Notes: generated by a model not told the origin, from the sequence alone. A stretch of DNA of 16,154 nucleotides from JANNAV01 sp031384695 (GCA_031384695.1 JANNAV010000223.1:1-16154); one strand, 5' to 3'. Counted from the stretch's first letter, positions 1 through 8,199 are shown. Made by a program: numbers and translations.

Positions 1-1004
1 CCCGTCACCCGCCCGAACAGCATAAAGGCCCGCGCCGTGCGGGTTTCCGACAGATCGGCTAGCTCGGCATCGGTGGCATTGCGCTCAAACTCCGCAACGG
101 TGCGGTCAAAGGTGCGCAGAAAATGATGGCCCGCGTCGCGGAACACCGGGTCTTCGCGCATCCGCCCCGCCGTCAGCGCCAGCGACGAACGGTCACGCAC
201 CCCGCCCAGGGCCGCAATCGAACGCCCCCGCTCGCCGCTTGCAAACTTGCGCCACAACTCGGGCCGGGCGCGGTCGGGTTTCAGATCATCCATATAGATG
301 CCCTCCTGGCTCAACAGGGTCAGCACATCCTGTGCCGCGCGGATCAGTTTGGCCACCCTGCGGTCCTCAAGCGCCAGCCGCAGCGCGCGAAAGCCGTCCT
401 TGTCATCCGCCCCTTCGGGAAACTGCAAGGCCCGGATAAAATCCGCCACCGACAAAGGCGCGCGCAGATCATCCGACGGGGTGCCAAGCGCCAGTCCCGG
501 CTGTTCCTCGCCCACTATCGCCCGCGGCACCGCCATCGCGGCCTTGCGGTCGGCCGAGGGCACGCTGAGGCCGGTATCGCGGCGCGAGGTAAAGGTGGCC
601 AGCGCGCTTTCGGTTTGCCGCGCCGAAGCCGCCAACTCATCCAGCTTGCGCTCCATCGACGGCCGCATCTGCGCCTGCATCTGTGCCTGACTGGCCACAT
701 AGGCCGCCCGCATCGCCTCGACCGTGCCTTGCAGCCGCGCGGCCTCGCCCCGCAACGCCCGCACCGAACGCAACGTCGTGACCGCCACCCAGATCAGCGC
801 CAGCGGCAAAAACACGATCAGCAGCGTCAGAACCGTGCTCAATACGCCCAACTCCGGCAGCGCAGTCAGCACATAGGCCGCCACCGCCGCCACCCAGATC
901 ACGCACAGGGCAATCGCCACCCATTCGGTGGCATTCAACCCCCCGGGGCCGTCACTGCGGGCATAAAGCCCCAGATCCATTGGTTTTTCAATCGGATCAG
1001 TCAT
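1..1004 (-). CDS. Unrecognised two-helix membrane protein, C-terminus cut by window edge
   Basis: I do not recognise a named family. Translating the minus strand from the ATG at 1004-1002 gives an open frame of 334 codons that reaches the window edge without a stop, so the C-terminus is missing. The protein has a polar N-terminus of about 25 residues. Two hydrophobic helices follow (about 27-49 and 54-76). A charged, Ala/Gln/Glu-rich stretch (about 80-135) looks like a coiled coil. The rest is soluble, with a conserved-looking segment around 235-300 rich in Asp, Arg and Trp (it includes an EGIYMDDLKPD motif). The start has an upstream AAGG about 9 bases away. The gene lies 30 bases after the greA stop on the same strand, so the two probably share a transcript. 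The topology suggests a membrane-anchored cytoplasmic domain; the function is unknown. Confidence 0.8.
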   Translation of the reverse strand, partial: MTDPIEKPMDLGLYARSDGPGGLNATEWVAIALCVIWVAAVAAYVLTALPELGVLSTVLTLLIVFLPLALIWVAVTTLRSVRALRGEAARLQGTVEAMRAAYVASQAQMQAQMRPSMERKLDELAASARQTESALATFTSRRDTGLSVPSADRKAAMAVPRAIVGEEQPGLALGTPSDDLRAPLSVADFIRALQFPEGADDKDGFRALRLALEDRRVAKLIRAAQDVLTLLSQEGIYMDDLKPDRARPELWRKFASGERGRSIAALGGVRDRSSLALTAGRMREDPVFRDAGHHFLRTFDRTVAEFERNATDAELADLSETRTARAFMLFGRVT

Positions 1005-1034
1005 TGCTGCGCCTTGCAAATAAAGGCCGGAACC

Positions 1035-1505
1035 TTAAACAAACCTGACACTGATCACTTCATACCCGCGCCGCCCGCCGGGGGTTTTCACCTCGACCGA
1101 ATCGCCCTCGTCCTTGCCGATCAGCGCCCGCGCCAGTGGCGAGCGGATGTTCAGCCGCCCATGCTCGATATCGGCTTCGGGCTCGCCCACGATCTGATAG
1201 GTCTTTTTCTCGTCAGTGTCCTCGTCCACCAAAACCACCGTCGCGCCAAACTTGATCGCCCCCGAAAACTTCGTCGGATCAATCACTTCGGCCAAAGACA
1301 GCAACGCCTCCAACTCTTTCACCCGGCCCTCGATAAAGCTCTGCTTTTCGCGGGCGGCGTGATACTCGGCGTTTTCCGACAGATCACCATGCTCGCGCGC
1401 CTCGGCAATCGCCCGGATCACCGCCGGGCGCTCCACCGATTTCAGTACTTTCAACTCGGCATCCAGCGCCACGAACCCGCCGCGCGTCATCGGTATCTTT
1501 TCCAT
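1035..1505 (-). CDS. greA: Transcription elongation factor GreA
   Basis: GreA enters the secondary channel of backtracked RNA polymerase and stimulates cleavage of the nascent RNA 3' end. The product is 156 residues, the usual length. Residues 1-75 form the N-terminal coiled coil. The tip motif GDLSENAEY (40-48) carries the acidic residues (Asp41, Glu44) that help hold the catalytic Mg2+ in the polymerase. Residues from about 80 form the C-terminal FKBP-like domain, including SPLARALIGK and the closing GGRRGYEVISV strand. The open frame extends 45 codons further upstream, but homology begins at the ATG at 1505-1503, which has a GAAGAG-like ribosome site. It is divergent from the ETF-QO gene across about 280 bases and is followed by the membrane-protein gene at 1-1004. 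Confidence 0.97.
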   Translation of the reverse strand: MEKIPMTRGGFVALDAELKVLKSVERPAVIRAIAEAREHGDLSENAEYHAAREKQSFIEGRVKELEALLSLAEVIDPTKFSGAIKFGATVVLVDEDTDEKKTYQIVGEPEADIEHGRLNIRSPLARALIGKDEGDSVEVKTPGGRRGYEVISVRFV

Positions 1506-1785
1506 CGGTCTCTTCACGCAAATGATAAGGCCACAGCCCGAAACGGACCATGACCCTGTGCCACACTTGACGAATACCAGAACCGACAGGGGCAGGGATT
1601 GCAAGACCCTATGGCGCATTTCTGCACAGAGCCGCCGCATCAGGCAAAGAAACCACCCGAAGCCCTTGCCAAGCCTGCATGCGATGCAGCGTCACAGTTG
1701 ACCTGCACAGCACCTTGGGGCAATGACGCAGCAACCTTAGCCCGATCAAACCACAGCGACCTTACCCAAGCCAAAGGAAACCGCG
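1506..1785. other. Divergent intergenic region, greA / ETF-QO
   Basis: This 280-base spacer separates two divergent genes and should hold both promoters. On the plus strand a TTGACC at 1698-1703 resembles a -35 box, but the hexamer 17 bases downstream (CAATGA, 1721-1726) is a poor -10, so I do not call a promoter firmly. I found no convincing -35/-10 pair for greA. No small gene with a good ribosome site is visible; the short open frames here look like extensions of the neighbouring genes or antisense noise. Confidence 0.5.
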
Positions 1786-3441
1786 ATGCCGCAAGATATC
1801 ACCCGCGAGCAGATGGAATATGATGTGGTGATCGTGGGTGCGGGCCCCGCGGGTCTGTCGGCTGCGATACGCCTGAAGCAACTCGATGCCAATCTGACGG
1901 TGATGGTGCTGGAAAAGGGCTCGGAAGTCGGCGCGCATATCCTGTCCGGCGCGGTGCTGGACCCTTCGGGCCTTGACGCGCTGCTGCCCGGCTGGCGCCA
2001 GATGGATGCCCCGATCAAAACCGAAGTCACCGAGGATAACTTTTATATCCTCGGCCCCGCAGGCCAGATCCGCATCCCCAACTGGCCGATGCCGCCCCTG
2101 ATGAACAACCATGGCAATTACATCGTGTCGATGGCCAATGTCTGCCGCTGGATGGCGGGACAGGCCGAGGCGCTGGGGGTGGAAATCTTCCCCGGCATGG
2201 CCTGTTCCGAGATGGTTTATGGCGATAAAGGCGAGGTGCGCGGCGTGGTGGCGGGCGAGTTCGGCCGCAACGCCGATGGCACGCCGGGGCCGAATTACGA
2301 GCCGGGCATGGCGCTGCTGGGCAAATACGTGTTCCTGTCCGAAGGCGTGCGCGGCTCGCTCGCCAAAGAGGTGATGGCGAAATACGATCTCTCCAATGGC
2401 CACTCGCCGCAGAAATTCGGACTGGGCATGAAGGAAATCTGGCAGATTGATCCCGAAAAGCACCGGCTTGGCACCGTCACCCACACCATGGGCTGGCCTT
2501 TGGGCGGCAATGCGGGCGGCGGTTCCTTCATCTATCATCTTGAGGACAATCAGGTCTATGTGGGCTTCGTCGTCCACCTGAACTACAAGAACCCGCATCT
2601 TTATCCTTATATGGAGTTTCAGCGCTTCAAGCATCACCCCATGGTGGCCGATCTGTTGAAAGGCGGCAAACGCGTGGCCTACGGCGCGCGCGCCATCACC
2701 GAAGGCGGCTATCAATCCATTCCGAAAATGGTGGCACCGGGGGTGGCGCTGCTGGGCTGCGCGGCGGGGCTGGTCAACGTGCCGCGCATCAAGGGCAATC
2801 ACAACGCCATGCTGTCGGGCAAGGCTGCGGCCGAGGCGGCCCATGCCGCGATCACGGCGGGCCGCAGTGGCGACGAATTGACCGATTACGAAACGGCTGT
2901 GCGCGAAGGTGCCATCGGGGCCGATCTGAAGAAGGTGCGCAACGTCAAGCCGCTGTGGTCGAAGTTCGGGCTGATCGCCTCGCTGATCGGCGGCGGCTTT
3001 GATATGTGGACCAACAGCCTCTTTGGCTTTTCGATCTTCGGCACCCTGAAACATACCCAGACCGATGCCGAGGCCACCGGCAAGGCCGCCGATTACCAGC
3101 CGATAGATTACCCCAAACCCGATGGCGTGCTGTCGTTCGACCGGCTGACCAACGTGGCGTTTTCCGCCACCAACCACGATGAAAACCAGCCCGCCCACCT
3201 GAAACTGCGCGACCCCAGCATCCCGATCCGCGTCAACCTGCCGCTTTATGCCGAACCCGCCCAGCGCTATTGCCCGGCGGGGGTGTACGAGGTGGTGGCC
3301 GAGCAAGGTAAAGACCCGCGCTTTGTGATCAACTTTCAGAACTGCGTGCATTGCAAAACCTGCGACATCAAAGACCCGTCGCAAAACATCAACTGGACCA
3401 CGCCGATGGGCGGCGGCGGGCCGAACTACCCGAACATGTGA
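1786..3441 (+). CDS. Electron transfer flavoprotein-ubiquinone oxidoreductase (ETF-QO)
   Basis: ETF-QO (EC 1.5.5.1) takes electrons from reduced electron transfer flavoprotein and passes them to ubiquinone at the membrane, linking acyl-CoA and amino-acid dehydrogenation to respiration. The product is 551 residues, typical for the family. An N-terminal FAD dinucleotide motif VIVGAGPAGLSAA (15-27) contains Gly18, Gly20 and Gly23, and Glu43 sits at the ribose-binding position. The family segment LVNVPRIKGNHNAM lies at about residues 329-342. The C-terminus carries the [4Fe-4S] ligands Cys496, Cys520, Cys523 and Cys526 in the expected CxxCxxC arrangement. The ATG is preceded by AAGGA at good spacing. 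It is the first gene of a plus-strand run; a GC-rich inverted repeat separates it from the TPR gene. Symbols vary for this family, so none is given. Confidence 0.97.
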   Translation: MPQDITREQMEYDVVIVGAGPAGLSAAIRLKQLDANLTVMVLEKGSEVGAHILSGAVLDPSGLDALLPGWRQMDAPIKTEVTEDNFYILGPAGQIRIPNWPMPPLMNNHGNYIVSMANVCRWMAGQAEALGVEIFPGMACSEMVYGDKGEVRGVVAGEFGRNADGTPGPNYEPGMALLGKYVFLSEGVRGSLAKEVMAKYDLSNGHSPQKFGLGMKEIWQIDPEKHRLGTVTHTMGWPLGGNAGGGSFIYHLEDNQVYVGFVVHLNYKNPHLYPYMEFQRFKHHPMVADLLKGGKRVAYGARAITEGGYQSIPKMVAPGVALLGCAAGLVNVPRIKGNHNAMLSGKAAAEAAHAAITAGRSGDELTDYETAVREGAIGADLKKVRNVKPLWSKFGLIASLIGGGFDMWTNSLFGFSIFGTLKHTQTDAEATGKAADYQPIDYPKPDGVLSFDRLTNVAFSATNHDENQPAHLKLRDPSIPIRVNLPLYAEPAQRYCPAGVYEVVAEQGKDPRFVINFQNCVHCKTCDIKDPSQNINWTTPMGGGGPNYPNM

Positions 3442-3446
3442 TCGGT

Positions 3447-3502
3447 TTTGCGCAAGAACCGGCGGCCCGGGGGCAGATATCCCCCGGCCCGCATTGCGCA
3501 AA
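3447..3502 (+). terminator. Two-part inverted repeat after ETF-QO, possible terminator
   Basis: An inner stem pairs 3463-3473 with 3481-3491 (five G:C pairs, then one C:C mismatch, then more G:C) around a 7-base loop. An outer 9-bp perfect repeat pairs TTTGCGCAA (3447-3455) with TTGCGCAAA (3494-3502). The structure starts 5 bases after the ETF-QO stop codon. There is no T-tract, so it is not a standard intrinsic terminator on either strand. It could stabilise the ETF-QO transcript 3' end, cause partial termination, or be a processing site between the two genes. Confidence 0.5.
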
Positions 3503-3537
3503 CGCCCGCGCAGCACTACCCTTCCGCAAAGCCCATC

Positions 3538-3542
3538 AGGAG
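3538..3542 (+). promoter_or_regulatory. Ribosome binding site that sets the TPR gene start
   Basis: AGGAG lies 10 bases before the ATG at 3553. Together with the signal peptide that begins at that ATG, it favours this start over the ATG-less 35-codon upstream extension of the same frame, which reads through the intergenic hairpin. Confidence 0.7.
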
Positions 3543-3552
3543 CCATCGCCCC

Positions 3553-5277
3553 ATGCCCGACCGGAATAGTCTTGCGCGCAACGCCCTTTTGGCCTCGGTG
3601 TTCGCGTTCGCCCACTTGCCCCCGCTGCACGCCGAAACCACCGGTGATGCAGGTGCCTATCTGGCGGCACAGGTGGCCGCGTCCGAATCCGATTACCGCG
3701 CCGCCGCCGCCTGGTACGCCCGCGCCATGGCAAGCGATCCCACCAACCCGACGCTGCTGGAGGGGGCGGTGGTGGCCAACATCGGCCTCGGCGCCTTCGG
3801 TCCGGCCGCCGAGGCGGCGCAAAAGCTGCTGGACGCCAAGGCCAACACCCAGACCGCCTTGATCGCCATTCTGGCCGAACAGGCCAAGACCGGCGATTTC
3901 CCCGGTATCCTGAAAAACCTCGCCGATGGCCGCTCGGTGGGCGCTCTGGTGGACGGGCTGATCACCGCCTGGGCCGAACTTGGGCGCGGCAACATGAGCA
4001 ACGCTTTGGCGGGCTTTGACAAGCTGGCGAAAACCAAGGGGCTCGAAGCGTTCGGCCTTTACCACAAGGCGCTGGCGCTGGCGCAGGCGGGCGATTTCGA
4101 GGGGGCCGAAAGCATCCTTTCGGGCCGCGCCGGGGGCAATCTGACGCTGATCCGCAACGGAGTGATCGCCTATGCCCAGATCCTCAGCCAGCTGGAGCGT
4201 AACCCCGAGGCGCTGAAACTGCTGCAAAGCAGCTTTGGCAACGCCCAGGACCCCGAGCTGGTCGATCTGGAACGCCGCCTTGCCGCAGGCGAGCCGGTGC
4301 CTTTCGATGTCGCCCGCAACGCAACCGAAGGCCTTGCCGAGGTGTTCTTCACCGTCGCCGTGGCACTCAGCGGCGAGGCAGATCATGGCTATACCCTGAC
4401 CTACGCCCGCACCGCCGCCTACCTGCGCCCCGATCATACCGAGGCCATTCTGCTGTCGGCGGGCCTGTTGGAACAAATGGCCCAGCACGAGATGGCGACC
4501 GAGGCCTATGCCCTGATCAAGCCCGAAGACCCCGCCTTTTACGTGGCCGAAATCGGCCGCGCCGACGCCACCTATGCGGCGGGGCGCAAGGAAGCGTCAA
4601 TCGAGATATTGCAGGCCCTGACGCGCAGCCATGGCCAGATCGCCTCGGTTCACACCGCACTTGCCGATGCGCTGCGCCGCGATGAACGCTTTGTCGAGGC
4701 GCTGAAATCCTATGACACCGCCATCGCCATGATGCCGGAACTGACCGCCGCACAATGGCCGCTGTTTTACGCGCGCGGCATCTGTCACGAGCGGCAGGGC
4801 GATTTTACCGCCGCCGTGGCCGACATGCGCCGCGCACTGGAGTTGCAGCCGGACGAGCCGCAGGTGCTGAACTACCTTGGTTACAGCTATGTCGACCGGG
4901 GTGAAAATCTGGACGAAGCGCTGGGCATGATTCAGCGCGCCGTCGCCGCCCGCCCGGATTCGGGCTATATCATCGACAGCCTCGCCTGGGCCTATTTCCG
5001 CCTTGGCCGCTACACCGAGGCATTGGTGCCGATGGAGCAGGCCTCGTTGCTGGAACCTGTCGATCCCATCGTGACCGACCATCTGGGCGATGTCTACTGG
5101 TCGGTTGGCCGTGCCCGCGAGGCCGAGTTTCAGTGGCACCGCGCCCTGTCGTTCAACCCCACCGAAAAAGACGCCGCCCGCATCCGGCTCAAGCTGGAAC
5201 TGGGCCTTGATGCGGTGCTGGCTCAGGAAGGCGCTGCCCCTCTGAAACCCGTCAAAGCCGTTGACGCAGGTAACTGA
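3553..5277 (+). CDS. Exported tetratricopeptide-repeat protein
   Basis: The product is 574 residues. Residues 1-27 look like a signal peptide: charged start, hydrophobic core ALLASVFAFA, and a likely cleavage after LHA at 27. The mature protein would be in the periplasm or on the membrane surface. An N-terminal repeat (about 31-90) and a C-terminal block have TPR character. The clearest repeats start near 361, 400, 437, 471 and 506 and keep the Trp/Leu-Gly-Tyr-Ala-Pro pattern, for example LGYSYVDRGENLDEAL and DSLAWAYFRLGRYTEAL. TPR arrays bind other proteins; the partner cannot be told from sequence. No catalytic domain is visible. Its last 17 bases overlap ispE, so the two are probably translationally coupled. 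A role in envelope assembly is a guess from topology only. Confidence 0.9.
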   Translation: MPDRNSLARNALLASVFAFAHLPPLHAETTGDAGAYLAAQVAASESDYRAAAAWYARAMASDPTNPTLLEGAVVANIGLGAFGPAAEAAQKLLDAKANTQTALIAILAEQAKTGDFPGILKNLADGRSVGALVDGLITAWAELGRGNMSNALAGFDKLAKTKGLEAFGLYHKALALAQAGDFEGAESILSGRAGGNLTLIRNGVIAYAQILSQLERNPEALKLLQSSFGNAQDPELVDLERRLAAGEPVPFDVARNATEGLAEVFFTVAVALSGEADHGYTLTYARTAAYLRPDHTEAILLSAGLLEQMAQHEMATEAYALIKPEDPAFYVAEIGRADATYAAGRKEASIEILQALTRSHGQIASVHTALADALRRDERFVEALKSYDTAIAMMPELTAAQWPLFYARGICHERQGDFTAAVADMRRALELQPDEPQVLNYLGYSYVDRGENLDEALGMIQRAVAARPDSGYIIDSLAWAYFRLGRYTEALVPMEQASLLEPVDPIVTDHLGDVYWSVGRAREAEFQWHRALSFNPTEKDAARIRLKLELGLDAVLAQEGAAPLKPVKAVDAGN

Positions 5278-6157
5278 GTTCGCCTTCGCCAAGGTGAACC
5301 TGACGCTGCACATCACCGGGCAGCGCGCCGATGGCTATCACCTGCTGGACAGTCTGGTGGTGTTTTGCGGTATCGGCGATTGGCTGCACGCGACGGTGGC
5401 AGACACGCTTTCCCTAACGCTGGAAGGCCCGTTTGCACGCGATGTTCCCGCCGATATGGACAATCTGGTAGTGCAGGCGGCGCGGCTGTTTGCCGGTGAT
5501 ATGGCGGTGGCCTTCACGCTGCAAAAACACTTGCCGCCCGCGTCCGGGATCGGTGGCGGCTCGGCGGATGCCGCCGCTGCGGTGCGCGCCGTGCTGCGCC
5601 TGCGCAAAGTGCTTGGCCTGCCGAACGACGGCGTGGATCATCGGGCCGCCGCCGTTCTGGCCCTCGGTGCCGACGTGCCGGTCTGTCTGCTGTCCGCCGC
5701 CGCCCGGATGCGCGGCATTGGCGAGCAACTTGAACCCCCGAGCCCCTTGCCCGCGATGCACATCGCCCTCGTCAACCCGCGCGTGGCGGTGCCCACCCCT
5801 GCGGTGTTCCACGCATTGGCCAATCGGCAAAACCCGCCGATGCCGGATGCCTTGCCCGAATGGCAGTCGGCGCAGGCACTGGCGGATTGGCTGAAAACCC
5901 AGCGCAATGATCTGCAAGCCCCCGCTCTCACCCTCGCGCCGGTGATCGCCGATGTGCTGACCGCTTTGGCCGCTCAACCCGGCGCGTTGATCGCCCGCAT
6001 GTCAGGATCCGGCGCCACCTGTTTTGCCCTGTTCGAAACCGGGGCCGCGGCCAGATCAGCCTCCGATACCATCGCCGCCGCCCGGCCCGATTGGTGGGCA
6101 GCCGCAGGCCCCGTCCATTCCGGCAATCGGGATCAGTTGATCCGTTCCACCACGTAA
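5261..6157 (+). CDS. ispE: 4-diphosphocytidyl-2-C-methyl-D-erythritol kinase
   Basis: IspE (EC 2.7.1.148) phosphorylates CDP-methylerythritol with ATP in the MEP pathway to isopentenyl and dimethylallyl diphosphate. The product is 298 residues with GHMP-kinase features in order: AKVNL (Lys11, Asn13) near the N-terminus, RADGYHLLDSLVV (22-34), the glycine-rich ATP loop PPASGIGGGSADAA (92-105), catalytic Asp138 in GADVPVCL, and the C-terminal SGSGATCFALF. The start is TTG at 5261; no ATG or GTG precedes the conserved AKVNL motif in frame, and the ribosome site is weak. The start lies 17 bases inside the TPR gene, which fits translational coupling. The 3' end overlaps the convergent polyprenyl synthase gene by 25 bases. 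Confidence 0.95.
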   Translation: MTQVTEFAFAKVNLTLHITGQRADGYHLLDSLVVFCGIGDWLHATVADTLSLTLEGPFARDVPADMDNLVVQAARLFAGDMAVAFTLQKHLPPASGIGGGSADAAAAVRAVLRLRKVLGLPNDGVDHRAAAVLALGADVPVCLLSAAARMRGIGEQLEPPSPLPAMHIALVNPRVAVPTPAVFHALANRQNPPMPDALPEWQSAQALADWLKTQRNDLQAPALTLAPVIADVLTALAAQPGALIARMSGSGATCFALFETGAAARSASDTIAAARPDWWAAAGPVHSGNRDQLIRSTT

Positions 6158-7128
6158 TCCGCCAGATCCTCCAGCATCGCCCGCACAGGATGCTCTGGCA
6201 GCCCGGCAAGCGCATTGCGCGCCTTTGCCCCCCAATCCAGCGCCTCGGCCCGCGCCGCCTGCATCGTGCCATGCCGCGCCATGATCGCCATCGCGCGGCC
6301 CAGATCGCCCTCGCCCTGCCGGCCCTTTTCGATCACCCGCACCCAGAACGCCCGCTCGTCGGCATCGGCCAGCGCCACCGCCCTGATCACCGGCAGTGTC
6401 AGCTTGCGCTCGCGGAAATCATCGCCGGTGTTCTTGCCGATCACCGCCGCCGCCCCACCATAATCCAGCACGTCATCCACGATCTGAAACGCCACGCCCA
6501 GCGCGTCACCAAAGGCAAAAAGTGCGCGCACCTGATCTTCCGGCGCGCCCGCAATCACCCCGCCCACCTCGGTTGCTGCCGAAAACAGCGCCGCCGTCTT
6601 GCCCCGCACCACCTGCAGATAAATCGCCTCGGTGGTCGCCAGATCCTGCGCCGCCGTCAGTTGCAGCACCTCGCCCTCGGCGATGGTCGCAGAAGCATTG
6701 GCCAGAATATCCAGCACCCGCAGCGACCCGGTTTCCACCATCAACTGAAACGAGCGGGAAAACAGATAATCCCCCACCAGCACCGAGGATTTGTTATCCC
6801 ACAGCAGGTTCGCCGTCGGTCGCCCCCGCCGGCGCGCGCTTTCGTCCACCACATCATCATGCAACAGCGTGGCGGTATGAATAAACTCCACTGTCGCCGC
6901 CAGATGCACATGGAACGGCCCCGCATAGCCGCACATCCGGGCCGCGGCGAGGGTCAGCATCGGGCGCAGCCGCTTGCCGCCCGCCTCCACCAGATGCGCC
7001 GTCACCTCTGGGATGCGCGGCGCATGTTCTGAGGCCATCCGCGCCCGGATCAGCAAATTGACCGCCTCAAGATCCGCCGCCAGATACGCCGCCAGCCGGT
7101 CATGCGGTTTTTGTGATGCTTGATCCAA
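6133..7128 (-). CDS. ispB: Long-chain all-trans-polyprenyl diphosphate synthase (octaprenyl/decaprenyl type)
   Basis: This trans-prenyltransferase adds isopentenyl units to an allylic diphosphate to build the ubiquinone side chain. It shows GGKRLRPML, the first aspartate-rich motif in LLHDDVVDE, and the second in QIVDDVLDY, with a GKT in between (VVRGKTAALF). The fifth residue before the first DDxxD is Ala, as in long-chain synthases; short-chain enzymes have a bulky aromatic there. Decaprenyl product is inferred because related bacteria use ubiquinone-10. The chosen start is TTG at 7128-7126 (331 residues), which has AAGGA 5 bases upstream and begins just before the conserved KPHDRL. Another TTG at 7158 would add 10 residues but has no clear ribosome site. 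It is divergent from the DUF2007 gene and convergent with ispE. Confidence 0.93.
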   Translation of the reverse strand: MDQASQKPHDRLAAYLAADLEAVNLLIRARMASEHAPRIPEVTAHLVEAGGKRLRPMLTLAAARMCGYAGPFHVHLAATVEFIHTATLLHDDVVDESARRRGRPTANLLWDNKSSVLVGDYLFSRSFQLMVETGSLRVLDILANASATIAEGEVLQLTAAQDLATTEAIYLQVVRGKTAALFSAATEVGGVIAGAPEDQVRALFAFGDALGVAFQIVDDVLDYGGAAAVIGKNTGDDFRERKLTLPVIRAVALADADERAFWVRVIEKGRQGEGDLGRAMAIMARHGTMQAARAEALDWGAKARNALAGLPEHPVRAMLEDLADYVVERIN

Positions 7129-7133
7129 CCTTA

Positions 7134-7138
7134 TCCTT
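7134..7138 (-). promoter_or_regulatory. Ribosome binding site that favours the TTG start of the polyprenyl synthase
   Basis: On the minus strand AAGGA sits 5 bases before the TTG at 7128-7126. The more distal TTG at 7158 lacks such a site, so the shorter protein is preferred. Confidence 0.6.
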
Positions 7139-7196
7139 GCCCCGTTCGCCGCACTCAACCCTCGACACCGCGCCGCCCGCGCCCTAAGTCTGCGCC

Positions 7197-7412
7197 ATGA
7201 AACTATTGTTGCGCACCAACGATCCCACGATCATCGCCTTTGCCACCATGCTTCTTGAAGGCGAGGATATAGCGGTGTTTGAAATGGACGTCCACACCAG
7301 CATCCTCGAAGGCTCGATCGGGCTGATCCCGCGCCGCCTGATGGTGGCCGACCGCGATCTGTTCGTGGCCCGCGCCATTCTGGCCGACAATGACATCCCC
7401 GAGGGCCTCTGA
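7197..7412 (+). CDS. DUF2007 family small protein
   Basis: The product is 71 residues. The opening MKLLLRTNDPTIIAFA, the central LLEGEDIAVFEMD and the ending RRLMVADRDLFVARAIL match the DUF2007 pattern as I remember it. This family (PF09413) is annotated as putative signal-transducing or prokaryotic-type domain and adopts a small alpha/beta fold. There is no signal peptide, membrane segment or enzyme motif; function is not known. The stop TGA is followed directly by the ATG of the methyltransferase gene with zero spacing, so the two are surely co-translated. The ribosome site is weak. Confidence 0.88.
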   Translation: MKLLLRTNDPTIIAFATMLLEGEDIAVFEMDVHTSILEGSIGLIPRRLMVADRDLFVARAILADNDIPEGL

Positions 7413-8174
7413 ATGTTCACCGATGCCGATCTGACGCAAGACGCCTTCCTGTCGGGCAGATTGCAGCTTTGGCAGCCCATCAAAGGCTACCGCGCCGCCA
7501 CCGACCCGGTGCTGCTGGCCGCCGCCTGCCCAGCCGCGCCGGGCCAGTCGGTGCTTGATCTGGGCTGTGGAGCGGGTACGGCGGCGCTTTGCCTTGCCGC
7601 CCGCGTGCCCGGCCTGCGGCTTGCCGGGTTGGAGTTGCAAGAACCTTACGCCGATCTCGCCCGCCGCAACGCCTATGCCAATGGCATCGAGATGCTGGTG
7701 GAAACCGGCGATCTGGCCGAAATGCCCGAGGCCCTGCGCGTCAGCTTTGATCACGTCATCGCCAACCCGCCCTATTACGCCCGCTCTGGCTCGGCCTCCC
7801 CCATCACCGCCCGCGATACCGCGCTGCGCGTCAATACGCCGCTGGCCGCATGGGTGGAAGCCGCCTCGCGCCGCCTCACCCCCGGCGGTTGCTTTACCCT
7901 GATTTGCAGCACCGAAGGCCTGCCCGAAGTGCTTGCCGCCCTCGGCACCCGGCTTGGCTCCACCATGGTTTTGCCGCTTTCCCCCAAGGCCGGCCGCGCC
8001 GCCAGCCGCATCCTGTTGCGCGCCCGCAAAGGTGGCCGCAGCCCGTTCCGCCTGCTGGCCCCCCTGATCCTGCACGACGATGGCCCGCCCGTGGCCAGCG
8101 GCCGCCAGACCTACACCGCCCAAATCAGCGCCATCTTGCGCGATGGTGCCAGCCTTTCGGCAGAGTTTGGTTGA
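7413..8174 (+). CDS. tRNA1(Val) adenine-37 N6-methyltransferase family protein (TrmN6/YfiC-like)
   Basis: The product is 253 residues and is an N6-adenine class I SAM-dependent methyltransferase. The leader LSGRLQLWQPIKGYRAATDPVLLAA (about 13-37) is typical of the TrmN6/YfiC group. SAM motif I is VLDLGCGAGT (47-56), the acidic motif II lies in GLELQEPYA (72-80), and the catalytic NPPYY is at 118-122. E. coli TrmN6 methylates A37 of tRNA1(Val); that substrate is inferred by family. PrmC/HemK-type and RsmC/RlmG-type enzymes share the NPPY motif but differ in the leader. It follows the DUF2007 gene with no gap; a GAGG lies just upstream inside that gene. Confidence 0.88.
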   Translation: MFTDADLTQDAFLSGRLQLWQPIKGYRAATDPVLLAAACPAAPGQSVLDLGCGAGTAALCLAARVPGLRLAGLELQEPYADLARRNAYANGIEMLVETGDLAEMPEALRVSFDHVIANPPYYARSGSASPITARDTALRVNTPLAAWVEAASRRLTPGGCFTLICSTEGLPEVLAALGTRLGSTMVLPLSPKAGRAASRILLRARKGGRSPFRLLAPLILHDDGPPVASGRQTYTAQISAILRDGASLSAEFG

Positions 8175-8199
8175 ATTCTCGGCATTCCGCCGCCCGGCA

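Noticed and set aside
123..1553. A 476-codon plus-strand frame opposite greA and the membrane protein
   Set aside because: It is Arg/Gln/His-rich and spans two unrelated minus-strand genes and their spacer; antisense shadow.
1698..1726. TTGACC-N17-CAATGA as the ETF-QO promoter
   Set aside because: The -35 is good but the -10 matches consensus at only one position; not enough to call.
1762..4488. A 908-codon open frame on the minus strand opposite ETF-QO and the TPR gene
   Set aside because: Composition is His/Gln/Arg/Gly-rich with no recognisable domain, it runs opposite two clearly coding genes, and high third-position GC makes long antisense frames common. It is a shadow.
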